From CAYTGR01 sp964437445 (GTDB taxonomy: Bacteria > Chloroflexota > Anaerolineae > B4-G1 > SLSP01), in assembly GCA_964437445.1 (NCBI GenBank), contig CAYTGR010000010.1:34909-98908 (forward strand): a stretch of 64,000 bases of DNA, read 5' to 3'. The number at the start of each line of letters is the position of its first letter. Positions within the stretch are counted from its first letter, which is position 1. The translations under genes were made by a program, and so were the position numbers. The notes beneath the pieces are model-generated. The model worked only from the letters and a program-made list of their open reading frames with translations, did no database searches and was not told the DNA's origin. Below are positions 14,681-23,664 of this stretch, one piece after another.

Positions 14681-16567
14681 ATGAAACGAGGGCTCAAAGC
14701 AATCTGCCTGGCTGGGCTGGGCCTGTGGTTCCTGGCCTGTACTTTGGTGGGTGGTCCTGAAGAGCGATCGCCCGCCACTGCGACTTCCGCCCCGGAGCAG
14801 CCTGTTGCTACCCGGACACCCCTCCCAGTACCGAGCGTTACGCCCACTGCGGCACCTACGGCTACTCGCACACCGGCGGCGGTGTTGGATTTCTCCGAGG
14901 CGCGGCCGCCGTACCGTGAGCGGGCGGCCTGGCGTGCGCTCTTGGGCTGGCCCGACGATTGCGAGGAGGGCTTCCAACTCATTGCGCGGCAGCCGGAAGG
15001 CGAGGGCGGGATTGCCATCTACCCGGTCGCCGAGGAGCGATACCTCGTTTTTGTGTCGTGTTTGCTCGGCCCTTATTGGGTGGAAGAGCGTCCCTACTGG
15101 GTAGATAATCGCACCGGCGCGCCTGTGGCGCGCCCGCTCAGTGTGCCGGAATTGCTACCCGGCGCGCAGGGGGGGGAACTCTCCATGGTGGATGTGCTCC
15201 ACGGTAGTTTTCCTGCCTATGATCCTGAGACGCAGACGTTGACCAATCTTGCTGCGGAACGTGGGCTCAAGGATTGCGGCACCTGGTACAAGTACTATTG
15301 GGAGCAAGAGACATTCGTGCTGGTTGAGGCCCGGTATCAGGCGTGTGCAGACGAGCCGACTTTCGTGCTGCCTCAGGAGTGGCCGCTGATTTATCCGGCG
15401 ACGGCGGACGCCGAGCGCGCCGGCCCTTTCCGTCAGGTGTCACCGCTGCCGGCTGAGCTGGGCAAGCGGTTCACGGGCCTGACGGCTTTGTCCAACGGTG
15501 GCCTGCGTTTGCTGGTTGCTGCCTGGCAGCTCAGCGGCTATGCTACGTTCCGCGGTGGGCTGTGGACGACGCAGCTCTTTGCTGACGACGAACGAATTCT
15601 GCTTGGGGTGGATGCAGCCGGCCGGCCGTGGTTCACCGATAAAGGCGGGGCGGCGGTCTACTACCAGGATCGCAATGGGCTTTTCGTCCCTGCCAGCGAC
15701 GGCTGGGAGCCGCTCTGGGATGCTCTCGCATTGAAAGGGCTCGGCGTCGTCACAGATCACCGGGGACAGGTCTGGTTAGCCACCGGGCAGGAGGTGCGGG
15801 TTTTTGATGGGCAGCGTTGGACCGTCTTCACGCGGGCCGCGTTGGGCATGTCGGCCGCGTCAAAGCCCGACGTTTTGACCGGCTTCGTTCTCATCTTTGT
15901 GCCGGGCACAGAACAGATTTGGGTGGGGGCGTGCGATTGGGGCGGGGAAGAAGGGGTGGTGGGCGGCGGCGGCGCGCGCTGGTTTGACGGGTTGACCTGG
16001 CATGGCGCGGCAACACCGGTCGCCGACGGGTGCGTGACGGCCATCGCGGCCGATGCTCAGGGTCATGTCTGGATCGGCCTGGATCAAGGGCTGGTGCAGG
16101 ATTTTAATCCGGCCACGGGCCAATGGCGGCAGTCTATAGCGCTGGCGCCGGAGGGGTACCGCCAGGCCTATGCGGCGACCCTGACGCTGGATCCTGCCGG
16201 CGCGCCGTGGCTGTTGGCGGAGTTGACGGGGCAGTGCCGTGGCGCGGGTTGTGATACGGCCCGCGCGCTCTATCACTTCCAGGATGAAGCCTGGGTGGCG
16301 GTGGCGGGTTCGCAGGATGAGCCCACCACGCAGCTTTACACTGAATTTTTCTCGCCACTCTTTGATGGCACCGGCACGCCCTGGCTCTTGCTATCAAATG
16401 GGGTGACGCAGATTGAGGATAACCGCGTGACGCAGCCGGTCGCCAATTTGTACGGCTGGATTGGGACGGTGGACGCCGACGGGCGGCTGTGGGTGGTGGG
16501 ACGGCGCACCGACGACGAGCCGCTGGCCCTCTGGGTCCTGGACTCATCAACAGGAGGGAGCCCATGA
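14681..16567 (+). CDS. Lipoprotein with DUF1176-like and beta-propeller regions
   Basis: A 628-residue exported lipoprotein (lipobox FLAC, Cys20) with a Thr/Pro-rich linker to about residue 65. Residues 80-235 resemble DUF1176 (PYWVDNRTG, DCGTWYKYYW). The rest contains propeller-type repeats such as GQVWLATGQEVRVFDG and GHVWIGLDQGL, like the sensor propellers of hybrid two-component kinases but without a kinase attached. GGAGGAGGG precedes the ATG. Its TGA overlaps the ATG of the next small gene (ATGA). It probably senses something at the cell surface; the ligand is unknown. Confidence 0.8.
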   Translation: MKRGLKAICLAGLGLWFLACTLVGGPEERSPATATSAPEQPVATRTPLPVPSVTPTAAPTATRTPAAVLDFSEARPPYRERAAWRALLGWPDDCEEGFQLIARQPEGEGGIAIYPVAEERYLVFVSCLLGPYWVEERPYWVDNRTGAPVARPLSVPELLPGAQGGELSMVDVLHGSFPAYDPETQTLTNLAAERGLKDCGTWYKYYWEQETFVLVEARYQACADEPTFVLPQEWPLIYPATADAERAGPFRQVSPLPAELGKRFTGLTALSNGGLRLLVAAWQLSGYATFRGGLWTTQLFADDERILLGVDAAGRPWFTDKGGAAVYYQDRNGLFVPASDGWEPLWDALALKGLGVVTDHRGQVWLATGQEVRVFDGQRWTVFTRAALGMSAASKPDVLTGFVLIFVPGTEQIWVGACDWGGEEGVVGGGGARWFDGLTWHGAATPVADGCVTAIAADAQGHVWIGLDQGLVQDFNPATGQWRQSIALAPEGYRQAYAATLTLDPAGAPWLLAELTGQCRGAGCDTARALYHFQDEAWVAVAGSQDEPTTQLYTEFFSPLFDGTGTPWLLLSNGVTQIEDNRVTQPVANLYGWIGTVDADGRLWVVGRRTDDEPLALWVLDSSTGGSP

Positions 16568-16782
16568 TGGGTTTTGGCATCTGTATGGCACCACGAGATT
16601 TTGAGTGCGCCCTGTGCGGGCGACCTTTTACCCGCGAGACCGCGGATTTCATTCTCCCCGAAGATACGGTCTGTGATGCCTGCCTGGCAGAACTGGGGCC
16701 GCTGGATGAAAATGCGCTCCGCGAGGAGATTGGTCGGCGGGTCGCATTGCGCCGCTCGGAACCGCCACCAACGCGACTGTGA
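16564..16782 (+). CDS. Small double-CxxC protein
   Basis: A 72-residue protein with CALCGRPF and, about 26 residues later, CDACLAEL, an arrangement that would bind one zinc as a small ribbon. The C-terminus is acidic then basic. AGGAGGG (16551-16557) and the four-base ATGA overlap with the preceding lipoprotein gene indicate translational coupling. Function unknown. Confidence 0.75.
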   Translation: MMGFGICMAPRDFECALCGRPFTRETADFILPEDTVCDACLAELGPLDENALREEIGRRVALRRSEPPPTRL

Positions 16783-16834
16783 TTTTTAGAGAGAAGTTGC
16801 CTGAAAATTGAAACGCGCCACTACAGGCTACTTT

Positions 16835-16862
16835 TTGGCAGCGGACTCAATGTGGGTATAAT
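16835..16862 (+). promoter_or_regulatory. Strong promoter of the 7TM sensor kinase, giving a leaderless mRNA
   Basis: TTGGCA (16835-16840), a 16-base spacer and perfect TATAAT (16857-16862). The GTG start at 16869 is where transcription would begin, and there is no Shine-Dalgarno sequence. Confidence 0.75.
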
Positions 16863-16868
16863 ACCGGT

Positions 16869-19800
16869 GTGAAACGTGCGTTGATTTCACGCCTGTGGGG
16901 GTTTCTCGTGCTTGCCGGGCTGCTCACTGCGTGCGCCCGGCCACAGCCGCATATCGTCCAGGGGGTGCTGGACCTGCGGGGCTATGACCTGGAGCAGGCC
17001 GGCCCGGTTCAGGTCTCCGGCGAGGCTGAGTTCTATTGGGGGCAGCTGCTGACGCCGGCGGATTTTCAGCGTGCAGCCCTCCCGCAGCCGACCGGCTACA
17101 TCGCGTTCCCCCGCTCCTGGAATGGCTACCTGGTCAATGGCGCGCCGCTTGGCGGCGACGGTTACGCTACCTATCGGTTCAAAATCCTCCTGGATCAGGC
17201 CCCGGCCCGGCTGGGCCTGAAATTGATGGCTTACGAGACGGCCTACCGGCTCTACGTCAACGGTGAGCTGTTAGGTGGCAACGGTGTGGTTGGGACCACG
17301 CCCCAGACGATGCGCCCCGAATGGCGGCCGCAGGCCGTCGTTTTTGAAACCTCCGCTCCCACCGTGGAGGTCGTGATCCAGTTCTCCAACTTCTATCACC
17401 GCAAGGGCGGGCCGGAAGAGCCGCTCTCCTTTGGCACTCAGGCCCAGATTCAGCGGTGGCGTGAACGCTCGCTGGTAGAAGAATATATCCTCTTCGGCGG
17501 CCTGTTCATCATGGGGGTGTACCACGTTGGTCTCTTTACATTGCGCCGCCGGGACCGGTCGCCGCTCTATTTTGGCCTGACCTGTTTGCTGATGGCCCTG
17601 CGTATCCCCGTCACTGACGAGTATTTCTTGTCGCAGTTGGTGCAGGCCATTGACTGGCGGCTGGTCATCAAACTTAACTATCTGTGCCTGGGCGTGGTCT
17701 TACCCCTGTTTGCCATGTATACCGATGCGCTGTTCCCGGGCGGGGCGACCCGCTGGCAGTTGCGGGGTCTGCAACTGGCGGGGACCCTGTGGGGTGCGCT
17801 GGTCATCTTCACACCGGCCCGAATTTTCACCTACGGGTTGCCCTATTACCAAATCGTTATTCTGGTGGGCGGCCTGTATGTGCTCTACCTGGTGCTGCGG
17901 GCCTGGCGCTATCGGCAGGCGGGCGCGGTCATCTTCCTGGCGGGATTTCTCTTTCTGTTGGTCACCACCGTTAACGATATTCTACACAACAACCATTTGA
18001 TCCAGACCGGCTACCTTGGGTCGTTGGGAATGTTTGTCTTTGCCTTTGTCCAGGCGGCGATTCTTTCCCGCCGGTTTGCGGACGCTTTTACCCAGGTGGA
18101 GGCCTTGACACACGATCTGGAGCAGCGGGTGGAGGAGCGGACGCTCGCGCTTTCGGCCAGCAACCAGGAACTGGCCGCGATGAATCTTGCTCTCCAGCAG
18201 GAGATTCAGCAACGCGAGGCGGCCCAGGAGAGCCAGCGCCGCCATGATGAGCAGCTGCGCTTGCTCCACGAGATAGATCAGCGGATCTTAGCGGCCAGCT
18301 CGCCGGAGACGATTGCCACAGCGCTGCTCAACCGCATCCGGGCGCTGATTCCCTGCCAGCGCGTGACTGTGCTGGCGCTCACGCCGCAGGGCGAGGTGCT
18401 GCTTCTGGCCGGCGAATCCGACGGGACACTCCCCCCGGCTCCGATCCCTGAAGTCCAGGCGGCGGTGGCGCGGGAGCCGGCATTGCATGGCGGCTATATC
18501 CTGGGGGCGGACGATCTGGCCGGACTGCCACGCCGGTCACCGTGGCAGGAGCGGTTGTACGAGCAGGGCATCTGCGCTTACCTTTTCGTGCCGCTCCAGG
18601 CCCAGCGTCAGCTGATCGGCCTGTTGATGTTTGAGGCGACCCAACCTGGGGCCTTTGTGGAGAGCCATGTGACCATGGCTCAAGACCTCGGCTCCATCCT
18701 GGCCGTGGCGATTCACCAGGCCCGGCTGTTTGCACGGGTCCAGCAGGAACTCGCCGAGCGCAAGCAGGCCGAGGCCAAGCTGCGCCAGCTGTCGCAGGCG
18801 GTGGAACAGAGCGCCAGCACCGTGGTGATCACTGACCTCAATGGGGCGATAGAGTACGTCAATCCCGCTTTTACGACGATCACCGGCTACTCGGCGGAGG
18901 AGGCCCTGGGCCGTAACCCTCGCATTCTCAGCTCCGGCCACCATTCGCGGGAATTTTATAGTCAGATGTGGCAGACAATTCTGCGCGGTGAGGTCTGGCA
19001 GGGCGAGGTGATCAACCGCCGGAAGGACGGCGAACTCTATTGGGAGGCGACCACCATCTCGCCGGTCCGGGATGAGGCCGGTCGCATCACGCACTTTGTG
19101 GCCGTGAAAGAGGATATCAGCCGGCGTAAAGCGACCGAAGCGGCGTTGCATCGCCGCACGCAAGAGCTGGAAGCGAGCAATGCCGAGCTGGACGCCTTTG
19201 CGCACACGGTGGCGCACGACCTCAAAACGCCGCTGACCATCATTATAGGCTTTGGTGAACTGCTGCGGACCCGTGCCGCCAGAATGAGCCCGGAGGACGT
19301 GGACCGGGCGCTGGCGGCTATCATTGAGACCGGCCAGAAGATGTCCAGCATCATCAACGAGCTGTTGCTGCTGGCCAGTATGCGCAAGATGGATCAGGTC
19401 GCGGTGGGCCGGCTGGACATGGGACAGATCGTCGCCGAGGTCCAAAAGCGGCTCCAGTTCCAGATTGCTGAGACCGGGGCGGAGCTGGTGCTACCCGAGA
19501 CGTGGCCGGTCGTGATTGGCTATGCTCCCTGGGTGGAAGAGGTGTGGGTCAACTATATCAGCAATGCGCTCAAGTACGGTGGCCGTCCGGGGGAAGGCGT
19601 CCCGCCCCGCGTGGAGTTGGGCTGGGAGTGGGGAAACGGCAAGGCGGGGGGCGGAAGGCGAAAGGCGAAAGAGAGGAAAAAGAAAGAGGGGGAAACCGTG
19701 GCCGGCGGCGAGATGGCTGAGGAGACCGGTGCTGTTTCTTCGCCTTTGTCTTTATCCCCGTCTTTTCGCCTTCAGCCGGCTTTTGTGCGCTTCTGGGTGC

Positions 19801-20021
19801 GCGATAACGGCCCCGGCCTGACGCCGGAGCAACGCGCGCGCCTCTTCGGCCTGTTCACCCGGTTGGACCAGACGCACGTGGAGGGGCATGGTCTGGGGCT
19901 TTCCATCGTGCGGCGGATTGTGGAGAAACTGGGGGGAGAGGTCGGCGTGGAGAGCGAGGTGGGGGTCGGCAGCACCTTTTACTTCACGCTGCCGGCCGCC
20001 GAGCCACGAGAGGGCTCCTGA
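16869..20021 (+). CDS. 7TM-DISM / GAF / PAS sensor histidine kinase
   Basis: A 1050-residue membrane kinase. Order: signal-like N-terminus with lipobox-like LTAC (Cys22), extracytoplasmic beta domain (about 30-195), seven membrane segments (about 205-400), coiled coil (about 405-470), GAF (about 470-625), PAS-PAC (about 640-765), HisKA with phospho-acceptor His783 in VAHDLKTPLT, and HATPase with VNYISNALKYGG, RDNGPGL and GHGLGLSIV. Between the N box and the DNGPGL box sits a low-complexity insert of about 50 residues encoded by repeat DNA. No response regulator is adjacent. The GTG start is supported by the promoter placing the transcript start at the codon itself. It probably signals through an unlinked regulator. 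Confidence 0.9.
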   Translation: MKRALISRLWGFLVLAGLLTACARPQPHIVQGVLDLRGYDLEQAGPVQVSGEAEFYWGQLLTPADFQRAALPQPTGYIAFPRSWNGYLVNGAPLGGDGYATYRFKILLDQAPARLGLKLMAYETAYRLYVNGELLGGNGVVGTTPQTMRPEWRPQAVVFETSAPTVEVVIQFSNFYHRKGGPEEPLSFGTQAQIQRWRERSLVEEYILFGGLFIMGVYHVGLFTLRRRDRSPLYFGLTCLLMALRIPVTDEYFLSQLVQAIDWRLVIKLNYLCLGVVLPLFAMYTDALFPGGATRWQLRGLQLAGTLWGALVIFTPARIFTYGLPYYQIVILVGGLYVLYLVLRAWRYRQAGAVIFLAGFLFLLVTTVNDILHNNHLIQTGYLGSLGMFVFAFVQAAILSRRFADAFTQVEALTHDLEQRVEERTLALSASNQELAAMNLALQQEIQQREAAQESQRRHDEQLRLLHEIDQRILAASSPETIATALLNRIRALIPCQRVTVLALTPQGEVLLLAGESDGTLPPAPIPEVQAAVAREPALHGGYILGADDLAGLPRRSPWQERLYEQGICAYLFVPLQAQRQLIGLLMFEATQPGAFVESHVTMAQDLGSILAVAIHQARLFARVQQELAERKQAEAKLRQLSQAVEQSASTVVITDLNGAIEYVNPAFTTITGYSAEEALGRNPRILSSGHHSREFYSQMWQTILRGEVWQGEVINRRKDGELYWEATTISPVRDEAGRITHFVAVKEDISRRKATEAALHRRTQELEASNAELDAFAHTVAHDLKTPLTIIIGFGELLRTRAARMSPEDVDRALAAIIETGQKMSSIINELLLLASMRKMDQVAVGRLDMGQIVAEVQKRLQFQIAETGAELVLPETWPVVIGYAPWVEEVWVNYISNALKYGGRPGEGVPPRVELGWEWGNGKAGGGRRKAKERKKKEGETVAGGEMAEETGAVSSPLSLSPSFRLQPAFVRFWVRDNGPGLTPEQRARLFGLFTRLDQTHVEGHGLGLSIVRRIVEKLGGEVGVESEVGVGSTFYFTLPAAEPREGS
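19632..19785 (+). repeat. In-frame low-complexity insertion in the kinase ATP-binding domain
   Basis: GGCGGAAGGCGAAAGGCGAAAG at the left and an inverted match CGTCTTTTCGCCTTCAGCC at the right bound about 150 bases. The inserted codons read GGGRRKAKERKKKEGE... and SSPLSLSPSFRL, unlike the surrounding conserved domain. Confidence 0.7.
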
Positions 20022-20055
20022 TCCTGATCGCCATCCCTCTTTACTGGGAGGAACT

Positions 20056-21330
20056 GTGTCCACAGTGCAGTTGCCTTATGGCCGCCAGGCCCTTCATGCG
20101 ACTTTGCCCGCCCTATGGCAGGTGGATCAACTTGCGCCGGCGGCGGCGACGCCGGTCAGCGACCCCCTGGCGGCGGTGACGGCGGCGCTCCGGCAGCCGT
20201 TGGGGTTCACCTGGGAAGCGACGGCCACGGCGCGTTCGGTGGCGATTGCCATCAACGACAAGACCCGCCCGGTGCCGCACCAGTACCTCCTGCCGCCGCT
20301 ACTGGAGCGATTGCACGCGCTCGGTCTCCCACCGGAGGCGATCACCTTTCTCATCGCTACCGGTACGCACGCGCCGATGGTGCCGGCGGAGTTTGCCGCG
20401 ATCCTGCCGCCGGAGATTTTGCGCACCTACCGCGTTCTCTCCCACGACGCCGACGACCGCGCGGCGCTGGTCTTTCTGGGGACGAGTGCGCGCGGTACCC
20501 CGCTCTGGATCAACCGGCACTTTGTGGAGGCCGAGCTGCGGATCGTGGTGGGCAATCTGGAACCGCACCAGTTCGCGGGCTACTCCGGCGGCGTCAAGAC
20601 CGCCGTGATCGGCCTGGGCGGGCGCGAGACGGTCAACGCCAACCATGCGCTGCAATTTGAGCCGGGCGCGCAGCCGGCCTGCTACCATGACAACCCCGTC
20701 CGGCAGGACATTGAAGAGCTGGGGCGGAAAGTCGGCGTTCATCTGGCGCTCAACGCGATCCTGGAAGGCCACAAGCAGATCGTGGCGGTGATAGCGGGCG
20801 ACCCCGTCGCCGTGATGCGGGCCGGGATCCCGTTAGCGGCGCGGCTCTACGTCGTGCCGGTGGGCGCGCCCTACGACCTGGTGATCGCCTCGCCGGGCGG
20901 CCATCCCAAAGACCTCAATCTCTACCAGGCGCAGAAGGCGCTGGCCCATGCGGCGTTAGCGGTGCGCGAAGGCGGCGCGCTCATCCTCGTGGCGGCCTGC
21001 CCTGAAGGGACCGGCAGCGCCAGCTATGAGCGCTGGATGCTGGAGGAAGCGCCCGCCAGCTACGCCGAGGTCGCCGCAAAATTCTGGCGCGACGGCTTCC
21101 GCGTGGGGCCGCACAAGGCGCTGCTGGTGGCGCGCGACGCGGCCCGCGCCCGGACGGTGCTCGTCTCCGAGCTGGCGCCCGACCTGGTCCGGCGGCTCCT
21201 GTTGACGCCGGCCGCCGATCTGGCCGAGGCGCTTGCGCTTGTCGCGCCGGGCTTGCCGGCTGCGCCGCGCGTGGCGGTCATGCCGGCGGCCAATACGACG
21301 GTACCCCAGCTCAAGGTAGCAGGTTTGTAG
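20056..21330 (+). CDS. LarA-family nickel-pincer racemase/epimerase
   Basis: A 424-residue LarA homologue with NDKTRP (about residue 66), TGTHAP and HQFAGYSGGVKTAVIGLGG followed by TVNANH. These are the residues that hold the nickel-pincer cofactor and catalyse hydride transfer in lactate racemase. GGAGG (20047-20051) before the GTG at 20056 sets the start. LarA homologues act on many 2-hydroxy acids, so the substrate is open; sulfolactate is a speculative option given the sulfo-lyase at 11.9 kb. No LarB, LarC or LarE cofactor genes are in the window. The TAG stop lies inside a GTAG repeat end. Confidence 0.88.
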   Translation: MSTVQLPYGRQALHATLPALWQVDQLAPAAATPVSDPLAAVTAALRQPLGFTWEATATARSVAIAINDKTRPVPHQYLLPPLLERLHALGLPPEAITFLIATGTHAPMVPAEFAAILPPEILRTYRVLSHDADDRAALVFLGTSARGTPLWINRHFVEAELRIVVGNLEPHQFAGYSGGVKTAVIGLGGRETVNANHALQFEPGAQPACYHDNPVRQDIEELGRKVGVHLALNAILEGHKQIVAVIAGDPVAVMRAGIPLAARLYVVPVGAPYDLVIASPGGHPKDLNLYQAQKALAHAALAVREGGALILVAACPEGTGSASYERWMLEEAPASYAEVAAKFWRDGFRVGPHKALLVARDAARARTVLVSELAPDLVRRLLLTPAADLAEALALVAPGLPAAPRVAVMPAANTTVPQLKVAGL

Positions 21331-21480
21331 TGGCGCGCTTCAACATGCTCAAGGGAATTCCCCATGAACTGGCATTCACCAGCAGGGGGATGAAAATTGG
21401 CTCGTAGTAACGCGCTTTAGCGCGTTGGACGGCGCTAAAGCGCCTGACTACAGGCAAGGCGCTATTTTCAGAGGAGTGCC
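21327..21480. repeat. Composite repeat with complete REP-like unit (21404-21451)
   Basis: A half unit starting GTAG at 21327 is followed by an arm (GAACTGGCATTCACCAGCAG), a full GTAG...CTAC element of two GC palindromes (21404-21451), and a closing arm GCTATTTTCAGAGGAG. The closing arm carries the ribosome-binding site of the MFS gene. Confidence 0.85.
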
Positions 21481-21483
21481 AGT

Positions 21484-22761
21484 TTGAACTCACTGTATCG
21501 CGGTCTGGGGACTTACATTGGCAAGGTACGGCTCTTTCAGCCGAACGCGCGCCTCTATCTGGCGATGATTGTGCTCTATGGGCTGGGCTTTGGTATCTAC
21601 CAGCTGCTCTTTAACTTCTACATCCTCAGCCAGGGCTACTCGCGGAGCTTCTTAGGGACATTAGTCACGGTCAACAGCCTGGTAGCGCTGGCCAGTGCGT
21701 TGCCGGCGGGACTGGTGGGCGATGCTTTAGGGCGCAAACGTTCGTTTCTGGTCAGCGGTTGCCTCTCGGCGGGGGCGATGTTGGGCGTGGTGCTCTGGCG
21801 CGCGCCCCTGGGCTTTATCACCATGAACGTGCTGGCCGGGTTGGGCCAGAGCCTCATGGGCGTCAGCGGCTCACCCTTTCTCATGGAAAACAGCACGGAG
21901 CGAGAGCGGAGCTACCTGTTCAGCTTCAGCTTCGGCATCCAGACGGTCGCCAGCTTTGTGGGCAACTGGCTCGGCGGCAATCTGCCGACCTGGCTGGGCC
22001 GGCTGGTGAGTGCTGAGCCGACCAGTACGGCTGCTTATGGGGCGGCGCTCTTTTGCGTGGCGATTGTCTATCTGCTGACGCTGGTCCCTGTTGTGGTCCT
22101 GCGGACCCAGCGGGCGGCCGGGGCGGGGCGGGCGCGGGCCATGCCCTGGCACTATGTCAGCCGGCACCCGCGCCTGCTGGCCCGGCTCATCGCGCCTCTC
22201 CTGATCACCTCCATGGGAGCCGGGTTGTTAATGCCCTTCCTCAATGTCTTCTACCGGGTGGCCTATGGGCAAGCGGATCAGACGATTGGCACCCTCTTTG
22301 CGTTATCATCGCTTTCCATGGGCATCGGGTTGCTCATCGCGCCCCCCATCGCCGACCGGCTGGGTAAGATCAAGCTGGTGATCCTCTCGCAGGGGCTTTC
22401 TATTCCCTTTTTGCTGCTGATGGGCTTCTCGCCCTGGTTTGGCCTCTCGGCGGCCGCGTCGCTGGTCCGCGTGGCGCTGATGAACATGTCTGGCCCGGTC
22501 TACCAGGCGTTTGTGATGGAGCAGGTGGAGGCGGAAGGGCGGGCGACGGTCGCCAGCCTGACCAACATGAGCTGGAACTTCGGCTGGGCTTTCTCCCCGC
22601 CGGTGAGCGGCTGGCTGCAAGAGACCTACGGCTTCGGCCCGGTCTATCTGGGAACCTGTTCCCTGTACATTTTGGCGACCGGACTGTATTACTGGTTCTT
22701 TGGGCGGCGCGGTGAAGGGACCACCGACCATGATCAGGAGTGGGTGAGCAGTGAGCTGTGA
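21484..22761 (+). CDS. MFS transporter
   Basis: A 425-residue major facilitator with about 11-12 hydrophobic segments and the loop motif GLVGDALGRKRSFL between segments 2 and 3. A second copy of the pattern, PPIADRLGKIKL, is in the C-terminal half. The TTG start is chosen because GAGGAG (21472-21477), part of a dispersed repeat, lies six bases upstream and the first residues align with the hydrophobic start. The C-terminus (DQEWVSSEL) runs into a GTGAGCAG repeat. The substrate is unknown; its general shape fits drug or sugar exporters. Confidence 0.85.
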   Translation: MNSLYRGLGTYIGKVRLFQPNARLYLAMIVLYGLGFGIYQLLFNFYILSQGYSRSFLGTLVTVNSLVALASALPAGLVGDALGRKRSFLVSGCLSAGAMLGVVLWRAPLGFITMNVLAGLGQSLMGVSGSPFLMENSTERERSYLFSFSFGIQTVASFVGNWLGGNLPTWLGRLVSAEPTSTAAYGAALFCVAIVYLLTLVPVVVLRTQRAAGAGRARAMPWHYVSRHPRLLARLIAPLLITSMGAGLLMPFLNVFYRVAYGQADQTIGTLFALSSLSMGIGLLIAPPIADRLGKIKLVILSQGLSIPFLLLMGFSPWFGLSAAASLVRVALMNMSGPVYQAFVMEQVEAEGRATVASLTNMSWNFGWAFSPPVSGWLQETYGFGPVYLGTCSLYILATGLYYWFFGRRGEGTTDHDQEWVSSEL

Positions 22762-22782
22762 GCAGTTTGGGAAGCAACTCGC

Positions 22783-23664
22783 ATGACGATATTTCTTGAC
22801 CTCGGCTGGCTCTCCCGGCTGCGGCTGGTCTCTCACCGGCGGCGGCGCGGCGGCGCGTGGGGCGAACGGCGTTCCGTGCGGCGCGGTTCGGGCCTGGAAT
22901 TTGCCGATTACCGCGACTACTCCCCCGGCGATGATCCGCGCCGGCTGGATTGGGCGCTCTATGCCCGGCTGGACCGGCCCTACGTCCGCTTGTTTGAAGA
23001 AGAAGAGGACCTGGCGGTCACGGTACTGGTGGATGGCAGCGCCTCCATGGATTGGGGCGCGGGGGAATCGTGGGCACGCTGGCCGGCAGCGCAACGGTTG
23101 GCGGCAGCGTTAGGCGCGCTCGCGCTCCTGGAAGGTGATACGCTGGCAGGCGCGCTCTTGCAGGGGGAGCGGCCGGCCGCGCTCTGGGGCGCGGCGCGCG
23201 GTCGCGGGCGGTTGCCTGAGTGGGAGGCCTGGAGTGAGGGCTTGACGCCTGGCGGCGCGGCTGCGCTCGGCCCGGGGTTGCAGGCGTTCGCCGCCCGCCC
23301 GGTCCGGCCTGGCCTGATCCTGCTGCTGACCGACGGCTACGATGTGCCAGGGTTAAGCGCGGGGCTGACGGCACTCGCCGGGCGGGGGCACGAGGTTGTG
23401 TTGCTGCACCTGCTCACGCCGGAGGAAGTGGAGCCAACGCTGCGGGGCGACCTGCGCCTGGTGGATGTAGAGAGCGACGCCCGCCGCGAGGTGACGGTGG
23501 ACGGGGCGGCGCTGGCAGCCTACCGGGAGCGGCTGGCAGCCTGGCAGGCGGAGCTGCGCGGGCTGGCGGGGCAGCATGGCGGTCGCTATGCGCTGCTACG
23601 TACCGATGCGCCGTTGAGCCGGTTGTTGTTGGAGGAGTTGCGCCATGCCAGCGTGGTCCACTGA
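22783..23664 (+). CDS. DUF58 family protein
   Basis: A 293-residue protein with the DUF58 signature GLEFADYRDYSPGDDPRRLDW at residues about 37-57 and a von Willebrand A-like metal site, VDGSASMDW. Such proteins usually neighbour MoxR AAA ATPases and act in assembly of membrane or secreted complexes; here no MoxR is adjacent. It overlaps the following prmC by 20 bases, which suggests co-translation. The upstream ribosome-binding site is weak. Confidence 0.88.
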   Translation: MTIFLDLGWLSRLRLVSHRRRRGGAWGERRSVRRGSGLEFADYRDYSPGDDPRRLDWALYARLDRPYVRLFEEEEDLAVTVLVDGSASMDWGAGESWARWPAAQRLAAALGALALLEGDTLAGALLQGERPAALWGAARGRGRLPEWEAWSEGLTPGGAAALGPGLQAFAARPVRPGLILLLTDGYDVPGLSAGLTALAGRGHEVVLLHLLTPEEVEPTLRGDLRLVDVESDARREVTVDGAALAAYRERLAAWQAELRGLAGQHGGRYALLRTDAPLSRLLLEELRHASVVH

